From: an uncultured Clostridia bacterium
GTDB taxonomy: Bacteria; Bacillota; Clostridia; Oscillospirales; Ruminococcaceae
Length of the DNA stretch: 15,521 nt
NCBI GenBank assembly: GCA_937871145.1
Contig: CALMXN010000017.1
Span: forward strand, 1 to 15,521
Direction: 5' to 3'
Part shown: piece by piece, positions 1 to 7,658 of the stretch
Layout: every line of letters begins with the position of its first letter
Numbering within the stretch: the first letter of the stretch is position 1
The notes under the pieces: model-generated
The model's database searches: none
What the model was told of the DNA's origin: nothing
The model's input: only the letters and a program-made list of their open reading frames with translations
Made by a program: the position numbers and the translations under genes

Positions 1-2
1 CA

Positions 3-962
3 GCCCCTTGTTCTTTATTTTTAACCAGCAGGCCTGGTTGTGGAAAAACAACGACGCTGAGGATAATCGGCGGTTTTGCTCAACTAAAAAGCGGCGATAT
101 TTATTTTAATAACAAGAAGATTAATAACGTCCCGCCACATAAGCGTGAGGTTAACACTGTCTTTCAGAGATATGCTCTCTTTGAGCATCTGAATATTTAT
201 GATAATATCGCTTTTGGACTCAGAATTAAAAAGCTGCCTGAAAAGGAAATTAAAAACCGTATTCAGGGAATGCTTGAGCTGGTGAATTTAAAAGGCTTTG
301 AACGACGTTCAATACATAGCCTTTCAGGCGGTCAGCAGCAACGTGTTGCTATTGCCCGTGCTCTTGTCAACAGACCTAAAGTTCTGCTTCTTGACGAACC
401 TCTTGGTGCACTTGACTTAAAGCTTCGAAAAGAAATGCAGATTGAGCTGAAGAAAATTCAGCAGGAACTTGAAATTACATTTATTTATGTCACTCACGAT
501 CAGGAGGAAGCTCTCACTATGTCTGACGTTGTTGTTGTCATGAATAATGGTACTATACAGCAAATCGGTACTCCACAGGATATTTATAATGAGCCTATCA
601 ATGCATTTGTTGCCGACTTTATCGGCGAAAGCAATATTGTTGACGGTATCATGAGAAAGGACTTCCTTGTTGAGTTTGCCGGAAAGGAATTTGAATGTGT
701 TGACAGCGGATTTGAAAAAAATCAGCTTGTTAATGTTGTAATCAGACCTGAAGATATAAAAGTTGTTCCTTCAATGGCTGGTGATATTACCGGCGTTGTT
801 GAAACTGTTATCTTCAAAGGCGTTCATTATGAAATTATCGTTGACGCTCTGGGTTATAAATGGATAATTCATTCAACACAAAGTCAGGAAATCGGTGCTA
901 TCATCGGGATGAAGGTAACACCAATGGATATCCATATTATGAACAAGACGGAGGAAGACTGA
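3..962 (+). CDS. potA: Spermidine/putrescine ABC importer ATPase PotA (5' partial)
   Basis: Cytoplasmic ATPase that powers polyamine uptake through PotBC. The frame is open from position 3 and gives 319 residues, so roughly the first 35 of a usual ~350 are missing. Seen: P-loop GCGKTTT at 36-56, Q-loop region TVFQRYALFEHL (about 150-185), signature LSGGQQQR at 321-344, Walker B LLLDEP, switch histidine in VTHDQEEA, then a C-terminal TOBE-like region with the phrase VVIRPEDIKV. The residues just before GCGK read LTSRP, where the family has LGPS, so the first Walker A glycine is not seen. The first ~35 bases may carry errors or a frameshift. The stop TGA shares its A with the potB ATG (TGATG). 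Assignment to PotA rather than another CysA/UgpC-type ATPase rests on the potBCD neighbours. Confidence 0.93.
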   Translation, partial: APCSLFLTSRPGCGKTTTLRIIGGFAQLKSGDIYFNNKKINNVPPHKREVNTVFQRYALFEHLNIYDNIAFGLRIKKLPEKEIKNRIQGMLELVNLKGFERRSIHSLSGGQQQRVAIARALVNRPKVLLLDEPLGALDLKLRKEMQIELKKIQQELEITFIYVTHDQEEALTMSDVVVVMNNGTIQQIGTPQDIYNEPINAFVADFIGESNIVDGIMRKDFLVEFAGKEFECVDSGFEKNQLVNVVIRPEDIKVVPSMAGDITGVVETVIFKGVHYEIIVDALGYKWIIHSTQSQEIGAIIGMKVTPMDIHIMNKTEED

Positions 963-1768
963 TGAAATCAAAGGCTTTATCCGTTCCATACCTCATATGG
1001 ATGTGCATTTTTATTCTTATTCCTCTTGGACTTGTAATATACTTTGCCTTCACAACACAGACGGGTAAATTCACGCTTTCAAACCTGTCTCTTATCACAA
1101 AGTACTTACCTGTACTTCTTCATTCTATCTGGCTTGCTCTTATTGCTACTATAATTTGTCTTGTTATTGGCTTTCCTATTGCTTTCATGATATCAAGGGC
1201 AATGCCGAACAAACAGACTTCTCTTCTAATGCTTATGCTTATGCCAATGTGGATTAACTATCTCCTCAGAACATATGCGTGGATTACACTACTCGATAAA
1301 GAAGGTATCATAAATCAGGTACTGAGATTCTTCAATCTTCATGAATTCCCGAATATGCTTGGAACACAGGGTGCAGTTGTACTTGGTATGGTTTATAACT
1401 ACCTGCCTTTTATGATTCTTCCTATATATTCTGTTATGACTAAGATTGATAACAGCCTCATTGAAGCTGCAAGAGATCTTGGTTCAAACAGTCAGAAGGT
1501 TGTTTCAAAGATAGTTATTCCTTTATCTCTTCCTGGAATTTATACAGGAATAACAATGGTATTTGTTCCTTCAATTTCTACTTTTATTATTTCAAGAATG
1601 CTCGGACAAGGCAAAAGCGACCTTATCGGTGATATTATTGAGCTCCAGTTCCTTGGAAGCTCATATAACCCGCAGCTTGGTTCTGCACTTGCACTTGTTC
1701 TTATGGTAATTGTCCTTCTCATTATGAGCATATTCAATCAGTTTGGAAGTGAGGACAAGGCCATATGA
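962..1768 (+). CDS. potB: Spermidine/putrescine ABC importer permease PotB
   Basis: First inner-membrane permease of the polyamine importer, 268 residues. The start chosen is ATG 962: it overlaps the potA stop by one base and has GGAGGA at 950-955. The frame is open further upstream, but that part lies inside potA. About six hydrophobic helices are visible (first at residues ~8-30: PYLIWMCIFILIPLGLVIYF). The EAA loop that docks on the ATPase is clear: E168-A-A-R-D-L-G followed by IVIPLSLPGI. The region MPMWINYLLRTYAW is typical of PotB/PotH. The last four bases overlap the potC start (ATGA), suggesting translational coupling. Confidence 0.95.
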   Translation: MKSKALSVPYLIWMCIFILIPLGLVIYFAFTTQTGKFTLSNLSLITKYLPVLLHSIWLALIATIICLVIGFPIAFMISRAMPNKQTSLLMLMLMPMWINYLLRTYAWITLLDKEGIINQVLRFFNLHEFPNMLGTQGAVVLGMVYNYLPFMILPIYSVMTKIDNSLIEAARDLGSNSQKVVSKIVIPLSLPGIYTGITMVFVPSISTFIISRMLGQGKSDLIGDIIELQFLGSSYNPQLGSALALVLMVIVLLIMSIFNQFGSEDKAI

Positions 1769-2565
1769 AAAAAGTATTATCAAAATCATATTTTATTCTT
1801 ATACTTCTCTTTTTGTATATACCGATTTTTGTGCTTATTGTTTACTCATTCAATTCATCAAAAAGCTATACGAACTGGACAGGCTTCACAACGCACTGGT
1901 ACAGACAACTGCTCCAGAATGAGCAGATTATGCGTGCACTTTTAAACACAATAATCATTGCCTTTGTTTCATCAATAGTAGCAACAGGGCTTGGAACTAC
2001 TGCGGCAATAGGCATATACAGAATGAAAAACCGGCCACGCTCACTTATAATGAATATCACTTATATTCCTATCATTAACCCTGAAATCATCACCGGTGTT
2101 TCCCTGATGCTTTTCTTCAGAGTATTCGTTGATGTGCTTAACCTTAAGTTCGGATTTTTTACATTGATAATTGCACATATAACATTCAATGTGCCTTATG
2201 TAATTTTCAGTGTTTTCCCAAAGCTCAAGCAGATGGATCCGCATCTTATGGAAGCTGCACAGGACCTTGGCTGTAATGAAAGACAGGCATTTTTCAAGGT
2301 TGCTATCCCACAGATACTTCCTGGTGTTCTGTCAGGATTCCTACTTGCTATCACCTATTCAATCGATGATTTCGTAATAAGCTATTTTAACTCCGGAACA
2401 AGTGTTGAAACCTTACCTATTACTATTGCTTCTATGACAAGAAGAAAGGTTTCTCCTGAAATCAACGCTTTATCAGCTTTGATTTTTGTAGTTGTTGCAA
2501 TAATTCTTATTGTAAAGAATATGTATGACAACCAGAAGCTCCGTGAATTGAAATTGAGAAAGTAG
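1765..2565 (+). CDS. potC: Spermidine/putrescine ABC importer permease PotC
   Basis: Second inner-membrane permease, 266 residues, pairing with PotB to form the translocation pore. It begins in a 4-base ATGA overlap with potB. An N-terminal signal-anchor helix (residues ~8-28) is followed by the PotC-typical YSFNSSKSYTNWTGFTTHWY, then further helices and an EAA loop starting at E163 (EAAQDLGCNERQAFFKVAIP). The C-terminal phrase SIDDFVISYF is also typical of PotC/PotI. The potD start lies one base past the stop. Substrate assignment relies on family resemblance and operon context. Confidence 0.95.
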   Translation: MKKVLSKSYFILILLFLYIPIFVLIVYSFNSSKSYTNWTGFTTHWYRQLLQNEQIMRALLNTIIIAFVSSIVATGLGTTAAIGIYRMKNRPRSLIMNITYIPIINPEIITGVSLMLFFRVFVDVLNLKFGFFTLIIAHITFNVPYVIFSVFPKLKQMDPHLMEAAQDLGCNERQAFFKVAIPQILPGVLSGFLLAITYSIDDFVISYFNSGTSVETLPITIASMTRRKVSPEINALSALIFVVVAIILIVKNMYDNQKLRELKLRK

Positions 2566-2566
2566 G

Positions 2567-3802
2567 GTGATAAAAATTAAAAGAATTCTTTCATTCATTT
2601 CAGCACTTATATTGACTGCTGTCTTTATGATATCACCCAAAGCTTATGCAAAAGATGATGAGCTTGAACATCTGAGCGATTATAATTATTCAAAGTTCAA
2701 GGGCAAAAATATTACTCTTAACATAGCAAACTGGGGCGAATATATGTCCGTGAACGATCCTGACTATATGGACGTTAACAAGAAATTTGAAAAGCTCACT
2801 GGTATCAAGATTAATTATCAGACCTACGAATCAAATGAAACACTTTATTCAAAGATTAAGGGTAGTGGTGCTGATTATGATATTATAATTCCTTCTGATT
2901 ATATGATTTCAAGAATGATAAAGGAAGACATGATTCAGAAGCTGAACTTTGACAATATACCTAATTTTAAATATATTGACAAGAAATTTGTCAATCCTGT
3001 TTACGATCCTAAGAATAAATATTCTGTTCCATATACATGGGGCGTAGTTGCTATTGTGTATAACAAAAAGCTCGTTGATGATAAGGTTGACAGCTGGGAT
3101 ATTCTCTGGGATGAAAAATATCGGAATAATATCCTTATGTTCAACAATCCACGAGATGCTTTTGGAGTTGCACTTTTAAGAGAAGGCTATTCCCTCAATA
3201 CAGAAAATAAAAAAGAAATTCTTGCTGCAAGCGAACAGCTTAAAAAGCAGAAGCCTATTGTTCAGGCGTATGTAATGGATGAAATTTTCGGCAAGATGGA
3301 AAGTGGTTCTTCTGCAATCGGCGTATATTACGCTGGTGACATAAAAGGTATGATGGATGTTAACCCTGACCTAACATATGCACTTCCTAAAGAAGGCACA
3401 AACAGATTTACCGATGCAATATGTATTCCTACGACCGCAAAGAACAAGGAAGCTGCCGAGATGTATATAAACTTCCTTTGTGAAACTGATATTGCACTTG
3501 CAAACTGTGATTACATCGGCTACTCAACACCTCATACAGAGGCTTACAAGCTCCTTGATGATGAAACGAAAAACAATCCGCTTCAATATCCTGATGATGA
3601 ATATCTGAACACAAAGACCGAGGCTTTCCTCGCTTTGTCTGACGAAACAACAAAGTTCACACAGGAACAATGGAACGAACTCAAAATTCAACAGGATACA
3701 AACTCAATAATTATCTTTGTTACCTTTATGGTTATCTTATTAATAATTGATATTATTGCGAAGATAATACGAGCAAAAAAGAAAAAAGAAGAGCTTTATT
3801 AA
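2567..3802 (+). CDS. potD: Polyamine-binding protein PotD with C-terminal membrane anchor
   Basis: Extracytoplasmic spermidine/putrescine receptor of the importer, 411 residues, starting at GTG 2567 one base after the potC stop; no ATG alternative exists nearby. Residues 1-29 form a signal peptide ending AYA-KDD, with no lipobox cysteine. The body aligns with PotD: N-W56-G-E-Y, P-S110-D-Y112, a Y-Y-A-G-D stretch, F-T-D283-A-I-C-I-P and GYSTP. Of the acidic ligand residues known in E. coli PotD (D168, E171, D257), the first appears as N194, the second as D197 and the third is kept as D283. Residues ~378-400 form a strongly hydrophobic helix followed by RAKKKKEELY, so the protein is probably held to the membrane by its C terminus. 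Most relatives in Gram-positives are lipoproteins. Confidence 0.93.
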   Translation: MIKIKRILSFISALILTAVFMISPKAYAKDDELEHLSDYNYSKFKGKNITLNIANWGEYMSVNDPDYMDVNKKFEKLTGIKINYQTYESNETLYSKIKGSGADYDIIIPSDYMISRMIKEDMIQKLNFDNIPNFKYIDKKFVNPVYDPKNKYSVPYTWGVVAIVYNKKLVDDKVDSWDILWDEKYRNNILMFNNPRDAFGVALLREGYSLNTENKKEILAASEQLKKQKPIVQAYVMDEIFGKMESGSSAIGVYYAGDIKGMMDVNPDLTYALPKEGTNRFTDAICIPTTAKNKEAAEMYINFLCETDIALANCDYIGYSTPHTEAYKLLDDETKNNPLQYPDDEYLNTKTEAFLALSDETTKFTQEQWNELKIQQDTNSIIIFVTFMVILLIIDIIAKIIRAKKKKEELY

Positions 3803-3840
3803 GTAAATCAAGTATTTTTAAAATAGAAAGGCATGATATT

Positions 3841-4977
3841 ATGGAAATCAATAGTAAGTTGTTATTCGACCCACAGACAAGAGTTGCACCTCTTGGAGTT
3901 ATCGCAATGGAGGGCGCTGCAGAGCTTGGCGAAAAAGTCAACAGATATCTCACTGACTGGTCATCACAGAGCGGTTTCAACGACGAAACATTCCTTATTG
4001 AAACAAGCTGTCCTCGTTTTCAGTCTGGCGACAGCAAGGCACTTATCAAGCAGACTGTACGTGGAGACGATCTTTTCATTATCTGTGATGTAGGCAATTA
4101 CAACTGCAAGTATAAGCTCTTCGGTCAGGAAAACGCAATGTCACCTGATGATCACTACCAGGACTTAAAAAGAATTATTCAGGCTGCAGGTGGTAAGGCA
4201 AGCAGAATTAATATTATCATGCCACTTCTGTATGGCGGACGTCAGCACAGAAGAAACTATCGTGAATCACTTGACTGTGCTGTTGCACTTCAGGAGCTTC
4301 AGACAGCAGGTGTATCAAATATCGTTACATTTGATGCACACGACCCACGAGTTCAGAATGCTATTCCTTTAATGGGATTTGACAATATCATGCCAACATA
4401 TCAGGTTCTTAAGGCTATGTTCAGAAATCTCAAGGATCTTCAGCTTAACAATGATCACTTTATGGTTGTTAGTCCTGATGAAGGCGCAATCAGCAGAAAT
4501 ATGTACTACGCTTCAGTACTTGGTGTTGACCTTGGTATGTTCTACAAGCGTCGTGATTACTCAACAGTTGTCAACGGCAGAAACCCTATTGTTGCACACG
4601 AATATCTCGGTAACAGCGTTGAAGGAAAAGACGTATTTATTGCAGATGATATTATTTCTTCAGGTGAATCAATGCTTGACATTGCATATGAACTTAAAAA
4701 GAGAAAAGCAAAGAGAATATTCTCATATGCAACATATACTATTTTCACAAGTGGTCTTGATACATTTGATAAGGCTTATAAAGACGGAATTATTGATGGT
4801 GTATTCGGCACAAACCTCACATTCAGAACAGAAGATCTCAAATCGAGAGAATGGTTCTATGAAGTTGATATGTCAAAGTATATCGCATACTTTATTTCAG
4901 CACTTAACCACAATACTTCAATCAGTAATATTATCGATCCACACGAAAAAATCGAGGCACTTCTCGAAAGAAGATAA
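3841..4977 (+). CDS. prs: Ribose-phosphate pyrophosphokinase (long divergent form)
   Basis: Makes PRPP from ribose 5-phosphate and ATP for purine, pyrimidine, NAD, His and Trp synthesis. At 378 residues it is longer than the usual ~315. Seen: R134-Q-H-R-R (canonical RQDRK), DAHD at 165-168 carrying the catalytic-region histidine (canonical DLH), VVSPDEGAISR, the flexible-loop K236-R-R, and the PRPP-binding loop ADD270IISSGES, which replaces the canonical VDDxIDTAGT. An N-terminal extension and a C-terminal tail (~residues 340-378) account for the extra length. The start is fixed by GAAAGG at 3826-3831, nine bases upstream; an ATG at 3833 is in another frame. It lies 38 bp after potD without a visible terminator, so it may be read through from the pot operon. 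It is followed by a clear terminator. Confidence 0.93.
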   Translation: MEINSKLLFDPQTRVAPLGVIAMEGAAELGEKVNRYLTDWSSQSGFNDETFLIETSCPRFQSGDSKALIKQTVRGDDLFIICDVGNYNCKYKLFGQENAMSPDDHYQDLKRIIQAAGGKASRINIIMPLLYGGRQHRRNYRESLDCAVALQELQTAGVSNIVTFDAHDPRVQNAIPLMGFDNIMPTYQVLKAMFRNLKDLQLNNDHFMVVSPDEGAISRNMYYASVLGVDLGMFYKRRDYSTVVNGRNPIVAHEYLGNSVEGKDVFIADDIISSGESMLDIAYELKKRKAKRIFSYATYTIFTSGLDTFDKAYKDGIIDGVFGTNLTFRTEDLKSREWFYEVDMSKYIAYFISALNHNTSISNIIDPHEKIEALLERR

Positions 4978-4980
4978 TTA

Positions 4981-5007
4981 AAGGGGCTTTTTAGCCCCCT
5001 TTTTTTA
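4981..5007 (+). terminator. Intrinsic terminator after prs
   Basis: GGGGCT (4983-4988) pairs with AGCCCC (4993-4998) across a TTTT loop, followed by C and a run of seven T. It starts three bases after the prs stop and separates the pot-prs unit from the feo operon. Confidence 0.95.
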
Positions 5008-5090
5008 TTGCTTAAAATAATTCATACTCAACCACAAGCATTCATATTTTTAATAAGAAGTTAACAATAACAATAACGGTAAATTTAGTA

Positions 5091-5119
5091 TTGACAAAAA
5101 TATTATCTTATGATATTAT
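5091..5119 (+). promoter_or_regulatory. Promoter of the feoAB operon
   Basis: A perfect -35 TTGACA (5091-5096) is followed by exactly 17 bases and the -10 TATTAT (5114-5119), with an upstream TG in the extended -10 position (5111-5112). Transcription is expected to start around 5126, inside the first DtxR-like box. The sequence predicts a strong sigma-A promoter that needs a repressor to be regulated. Confidence 0.88.
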
Positions 5120-5123
5120 TTAG

Positions 5124-5142
5124 TTAGCGATAGGCAACTTAC
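5124..5142. promoter_or_regulatory. Degenerate DtxR/IdeR-like box 1 upstream of feoA
   Basis: Contains GTTAGC (5123-5128), four bases, then GGCAAC, ending AACTTA. It matches 12 of 19 positions of the stronger box downstream. An overlapping inverted repeat ATAGG (5130-5134) / CCTAT (5142-5146) gives a second possible register. It lies at the expected transcription start, a position where a bound repressor would block initiation. Confidence 0.55.
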
Positions 5143-5165
5143 CTATTAATAATTTTGATTAGTGG

Positions 5166-5184
5166 TTAGCTTAGGCTAACTTAA
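5166..5184. promoter_or_regulatory. Near-consensus DtxR/IdeR box 2 upstream of feoA
   Basis: TTAGCTTAGGCTAACTTAA matches the classical DtxR/IdeR consensus TTAGGTTAGGCTAACCTAA at 17 of 19 positions. It contains a perfect inverted repeat, GTTAGC (5165-5170) TTAG GCTAAC (5175-5180). It lies in the 5' leader between promoter and feoA start. Iron-loaded DtxR-family repressors bind such sites; the regulator itself is not in the window. Confidence 0.83.
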
Positions 5185-5185
5185 T

Positions 5186-5191
5186 GAAAGG
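5186..5191 (+). promoter_or_regulatory. Ribosome binding site deciding the feoA start
   Basis: GAAAGG lies seven bases before ATG 5199. This makes the ATG at 5184, which overlaps this site and the operator, an unlikely start. Confidence 0.8.
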
Positions 5192-5198
5192 TAACCAT

Positions 5199-5438
5199 AT
5201 GAAGCAAAACTCTCTGAATGATGTTAGAGTAGGCTCAAGCTGTACTGTTACTGCTCTTGGCAGTATGGGAGCGTTAAAAAGAAAACTTATCGATATGGGA
5301 ATTACTCCAGGCGTAAAAATCAAGGTCAAGAGAATTGCTCCTCTTGGGGATCCGATTGAAATAAATTTACGTGGATACGAATTATCAATAAGGAGAAGCG
5401 AAGCTCTAAACATATTTATTACAAAGGATGTGAAATAA
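5199..5438 (+). CDS. feoA: Ferrous iron transport accessory protein FeoA
   Basis: A 79-residue cytoplasmic SH3-like protein that acts with FeoB in Fe(II) uptake. ATG 5199 is preferred over the in-frame ATG 5184 because GAAAGG sits at the right distance. The FeoA pattern is clear: GSSCTVTALGSMGALKRKL, then IDMGITPGVKIKVKRIAPLGDP, then IEINLRGYELSIRRSEA. The length is normal for the family. The stop TAA shares its last A with the feoB ATG (TAATG), so the two are translationally coupled. Expression should follow the DtxR-like boxes in its leader. Confidence 0.93.
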   Translation: MKQNSLNDVRVGSSCTVTALGSMGALKRKLIDMGITPGVKIKVKRIAPLGDPIEINLRGYELSIRRSEALNIFITKDVK

Positions 5439-7447
5439 TGCATTCTATTGCCCTTGTCGGAAATCCTAACTGCGGGAAGACAACGCTTTTCAATGCACTG
5501 ACCGGTAGTAATCAGTATGTAGGCAACTGGGCTGGTGTTACCGTTGAAAAAAAGGTCGGTAAAATACTTGACGGGAAGTATGAACTTGTTGATCTTCCTG
5601 GTATATACTCACTGTCTCCATACTCTATGGAAGAAAAACTTGCGGGAGATTATATAATAAATGAAAATCCTGATGCAATAATAAATATTATTGACGGATC
5701 TAATATTGAACGTAATCTTTATCTCACTGTCCAGCTTATTGAACTCAACAAGCCGATGGTGCTTGCTGTAAATATGATGGATGATGTCAAGGCTAAAGGT
5801 GGAAACATTGATTGTATTTATCTTTCAAAGCTCCTTGGGATGCCTGTTGTTCCTATCTCGGCAAGACGAAATGAGAATATTGACAAGGTTATTGAAAAGG
5901 TTCAGGAGGTTATAAAGGCAAAGTCTGTTCCACCTGAAATTAATTACGGCATCAATACACAGAATGCGCTTAACGGCATATATTCAGTTATTGTTAGAAA
6001 CTGTGAGCTTGAATTACCTTATGCACATTTTGCAGCAAAGCTCCTTGAGGGTGATAAAACTGTAAAGGATATACTTAAGCTCAATGAAAAACAGCTTGAA
6101 CATATTGAAGAAATTGTAACGAAATACGAGAAAACCTCATCATATGGTGACAGAGAAGCAATGCTTGCAGATGCACGATACACTTTTATTGCAGAGGTTG
6201 TAAAGAAAACTGTTATTAAAGGAAAAAACGCTGACAAGCTGACGGTTTCAGATAAAATTGACATGTTTGTTACGAACAGGCTTCTTGCTATACCGATATT
6301 CCTGCTCATAATGCTTGGTATGTTTTCACTTGTGTTCGGCCCTGTCGGAAGTTATCTTTCCGACCTGATTGATAAGCTTTTCAACAATGTGCTCTCCCCT
6401 ACTGTTGAGAAAATTCTCACAGCTGCAAATGCACCTCAATGGACGTTCAGCCTATTAATTGATGCTGTAATCAATGGCGTCGGGGGAATTCTGACATTCC
6501 TACCTCAGATTGCATTGCTCTTTCTGTGCTTATCATTCCTTGAGGATAGCGGATATATGGCAAGAGCAGCATTCATTACCGACAGATTTTTGAGAAAGCT
6601 TGGTCTTTCAGGAAAGTCATTCATACCTATGCTTATGGGATTTGGTTGTACAACTCCTGCTGTAATGGCAACAAGAACAACTGAAAACATGAGTGAAAGA
6701 CGACTTACAATAATGCTTGTGCCGTTTATGTCCTGTGGTGCAAAGCTACCGATTTATGCACTATTTGCTGGCTTGTTCTTTGCTCAGCATCAGGGGCTTA
6801 TAGTATTCAGTATGTACCTTATTGGTTTTACCGTCGCAATACTTGTAGGACTGATTTTACATAAAACGGTCTTTAAAGGAGCGATGGCGCCATTTGTAAT
6901 GGAACTCCCTACATACCGTATGCCTATGCCGTCAGCAATTCTTAAAAACACCTGGGAAAAGTGCAGAGGCTTTATCGTAAAAGCAGGAACAATTATTTTC
7001 TCAATGAGTGTTCTTATATGGTTACTTCAGACTTATACACCTTCATTCCATGTTGCTACAGACAGCACACAGAGTATGTTTGGCATAATCGGAGCATTTA
7101 TTGCACCTATTCTTATTCCTCTCGGCTTTGGAACATGGCAGGCTGGAGTTTCAATACTTTCAGGCCTTGTTGCAAAAGAAGCTGTTGTATCATCAATGAT
7201 TGTTCTCTATTCCGTTTCAAACGAAACGGAGCTCATGTCAATTCTTTCAGGAGTATTCACACCACTTTCCGCATTCACATTTATGCTGTTCTGTCTATTA
7301 TATGTACCTTGTATTTCAGCTTTTGTTACAATCAAGCGTGAAATGGGTAGCTGGAAATGGGCACTCGCAAGTGCTGGTATACAGATAGGAATTGCTTATT
7401 TAATTTCAATGCTTGTATATCAGATCGGATCTGTTTTTATTAAATAG
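5438..7447 (+). CDS. feoB: Ferrous iron transporter FeoB
   Basis: Membrane Fe(II) importer with an N-terminal G-protein domain, 669 residues. G1 is G8-N-P-N-C-G-K-T-T16, G2 includes T36, G3 is D52-L-P-G, G4 is N112-M-M-D and G5 is S141-A-R. A GDI-like helical spacer follows (to ~residue 270), then the membrane part with two Gate-type halves. Conserved family motifs are GC404TTPAVMATRT and FMSC433GAKLPIY. It is shorter than the ~770-residue E. coli protein, in line with clostridial forms that lack the long C-terminal tail. Start ATG 5438 overlaps the feoA stop; an AAAGG lies at 5423-5427. It ends in TAG, whose last base leads into the TAGGAG ribosome binding site of the next small gene. Confidence 0.97.
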   Translation: MHSIALVGNPNCGKTTLFNALTGSNQYVGNWAGVTVEKKVGKILDGKYELVDLPGIYSLSPYSMEEKLAGDYIINENPDAIINIIDGSNIERNLYLTVQLIELNKPMVLAVNMMDDVKAKGGNIDCIYLSKLLGMPVVPISARRNENIDKVIEKVQEVIKAKSVPPEINYGINTQNALNGIYSVIVRNCELELPYAHFAAKLLEGDKTVKDILKLNEKQLEHIEEIVTKYEKTSSYGDREAMLADARYTFIAEVVKKTVIKGKNADKLTVSDKIDMFVTNRLLAIPIFLLIMLGMFSLVFGPVGSYLSDLIDKLFNNVLSPTVEKILTAANAPQWTFSLLIDAVINGVGGILTFLPQIALLFLCLSFLEDSGYMARAAFITDRFLRKLGLSGKSFIPMLMGFGCTTPAVMATRTTENMSERRLTIMLVPFMSCGAKLPIYALFAGLFFAQHQGLIVFSMYLIGFTVAILVGLILHKTVFKGAMAPFVMELPTYRMPMPSAILKNTWEKCRGFIVKAGTIIFSMSVLIWLLQTYTPSFHVATDSTQSMFGIIGAFIAPILIPLGFGTWQAGVSILSGLVAKEAVVSSMIVLYSVSNETELMSILSGVFTPLSAFTFMLFCLLYVPCISAFVTIKREMGSWKWALASAGIQIGIAYLISMLVYQIGSVFIK

Positions 7448-7455
7448 GAGAATTT

Positions 7456-7614
7456 ATGAAATATATTATTATAGCATTCTGTATTGCTCTGATTGTATTC
7501 GCCTTTTATATGTTGATTAAAAATATAATTTCACAGACGAAAGGGAGTTGTACTGGTAACTGTAAGGGATGCAGCAAAAGCAGCTGCTGTGAATTGAAAA
7601 ACAAAACAAAATAA
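7456..7614 (+). CDS. FeoB-associated Cys-rich membrane peptide
   Basis: A 52-residue protein. TAGGAG (7445-7450) lies five bases before ATG 7456. Residues ~2-24 form one transmembrane helix (YIIIAFCIALIVFAFYMLI), followed by a short tail with five cysteines, CTGNCKGCSKSSCC (residues 32-45), and a Lys-rich end. Small proteins of this kind directly after feoB are known as the FeoB-associated Cys-rich family. They are thought to support Fe(II) uptake, perhaps as a metal-binding or FeoC-like partner, but the role is not established. It is the last gene before the terminator hairpin. Confidence 0.9.
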   Translation: MKYIIIAFCIALIVFAFYMLIKNIISQTKGSCTGNCKGCSKSSCCELKNKTK

Positions 7615-7650
7615 AAATAAGGGACTGCATTTTTTTGCAGTCCCTTTAAT
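7615..7650. terminator. Bidirectional terminator between convergent operons
   Basis: GGGACTGCA (7621-7629) pairs perfectly with TGCAGTCCC (7636-7644) around a six-T loop. An A-rich left flank gives a T-rich tail for minus-strand transcripts, and TTTAAT follows on the plus strand. It serves feoB and its small peptide from the left and the ABC-2 cluster from the right; the minus-strand tail is the better one. Confidence 0.9.
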
Positions 7651-7658
7651 ATTCAAAA

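Noticed and set aside
3803..3840. A riboswitch or promoter between potD and prs
   Set aside because: Only 38 bases, with no -35/-10 pair at proper spacing and no stable hairpin visible.
4379..4981. A 200-codon plus-strand open frame inside prs
   Set aside because: It runs in another frame of a well-recognised PRPP synthetase, has no ribosome binding site and an unnatural composition.
5184..5198. Upstream ATG as the feoA start
   Set aside because: It overlaps the DtxR-like box and the GAAAGG that serves ATG 5199, and has no ribosome binding site of its own.
6961..7341. A 126-codon open frame within feoB
   Set aside because: A shadow frame of conserved FeoB membrane sequence; rich in Cys, His and Tyr with no family resemblance.
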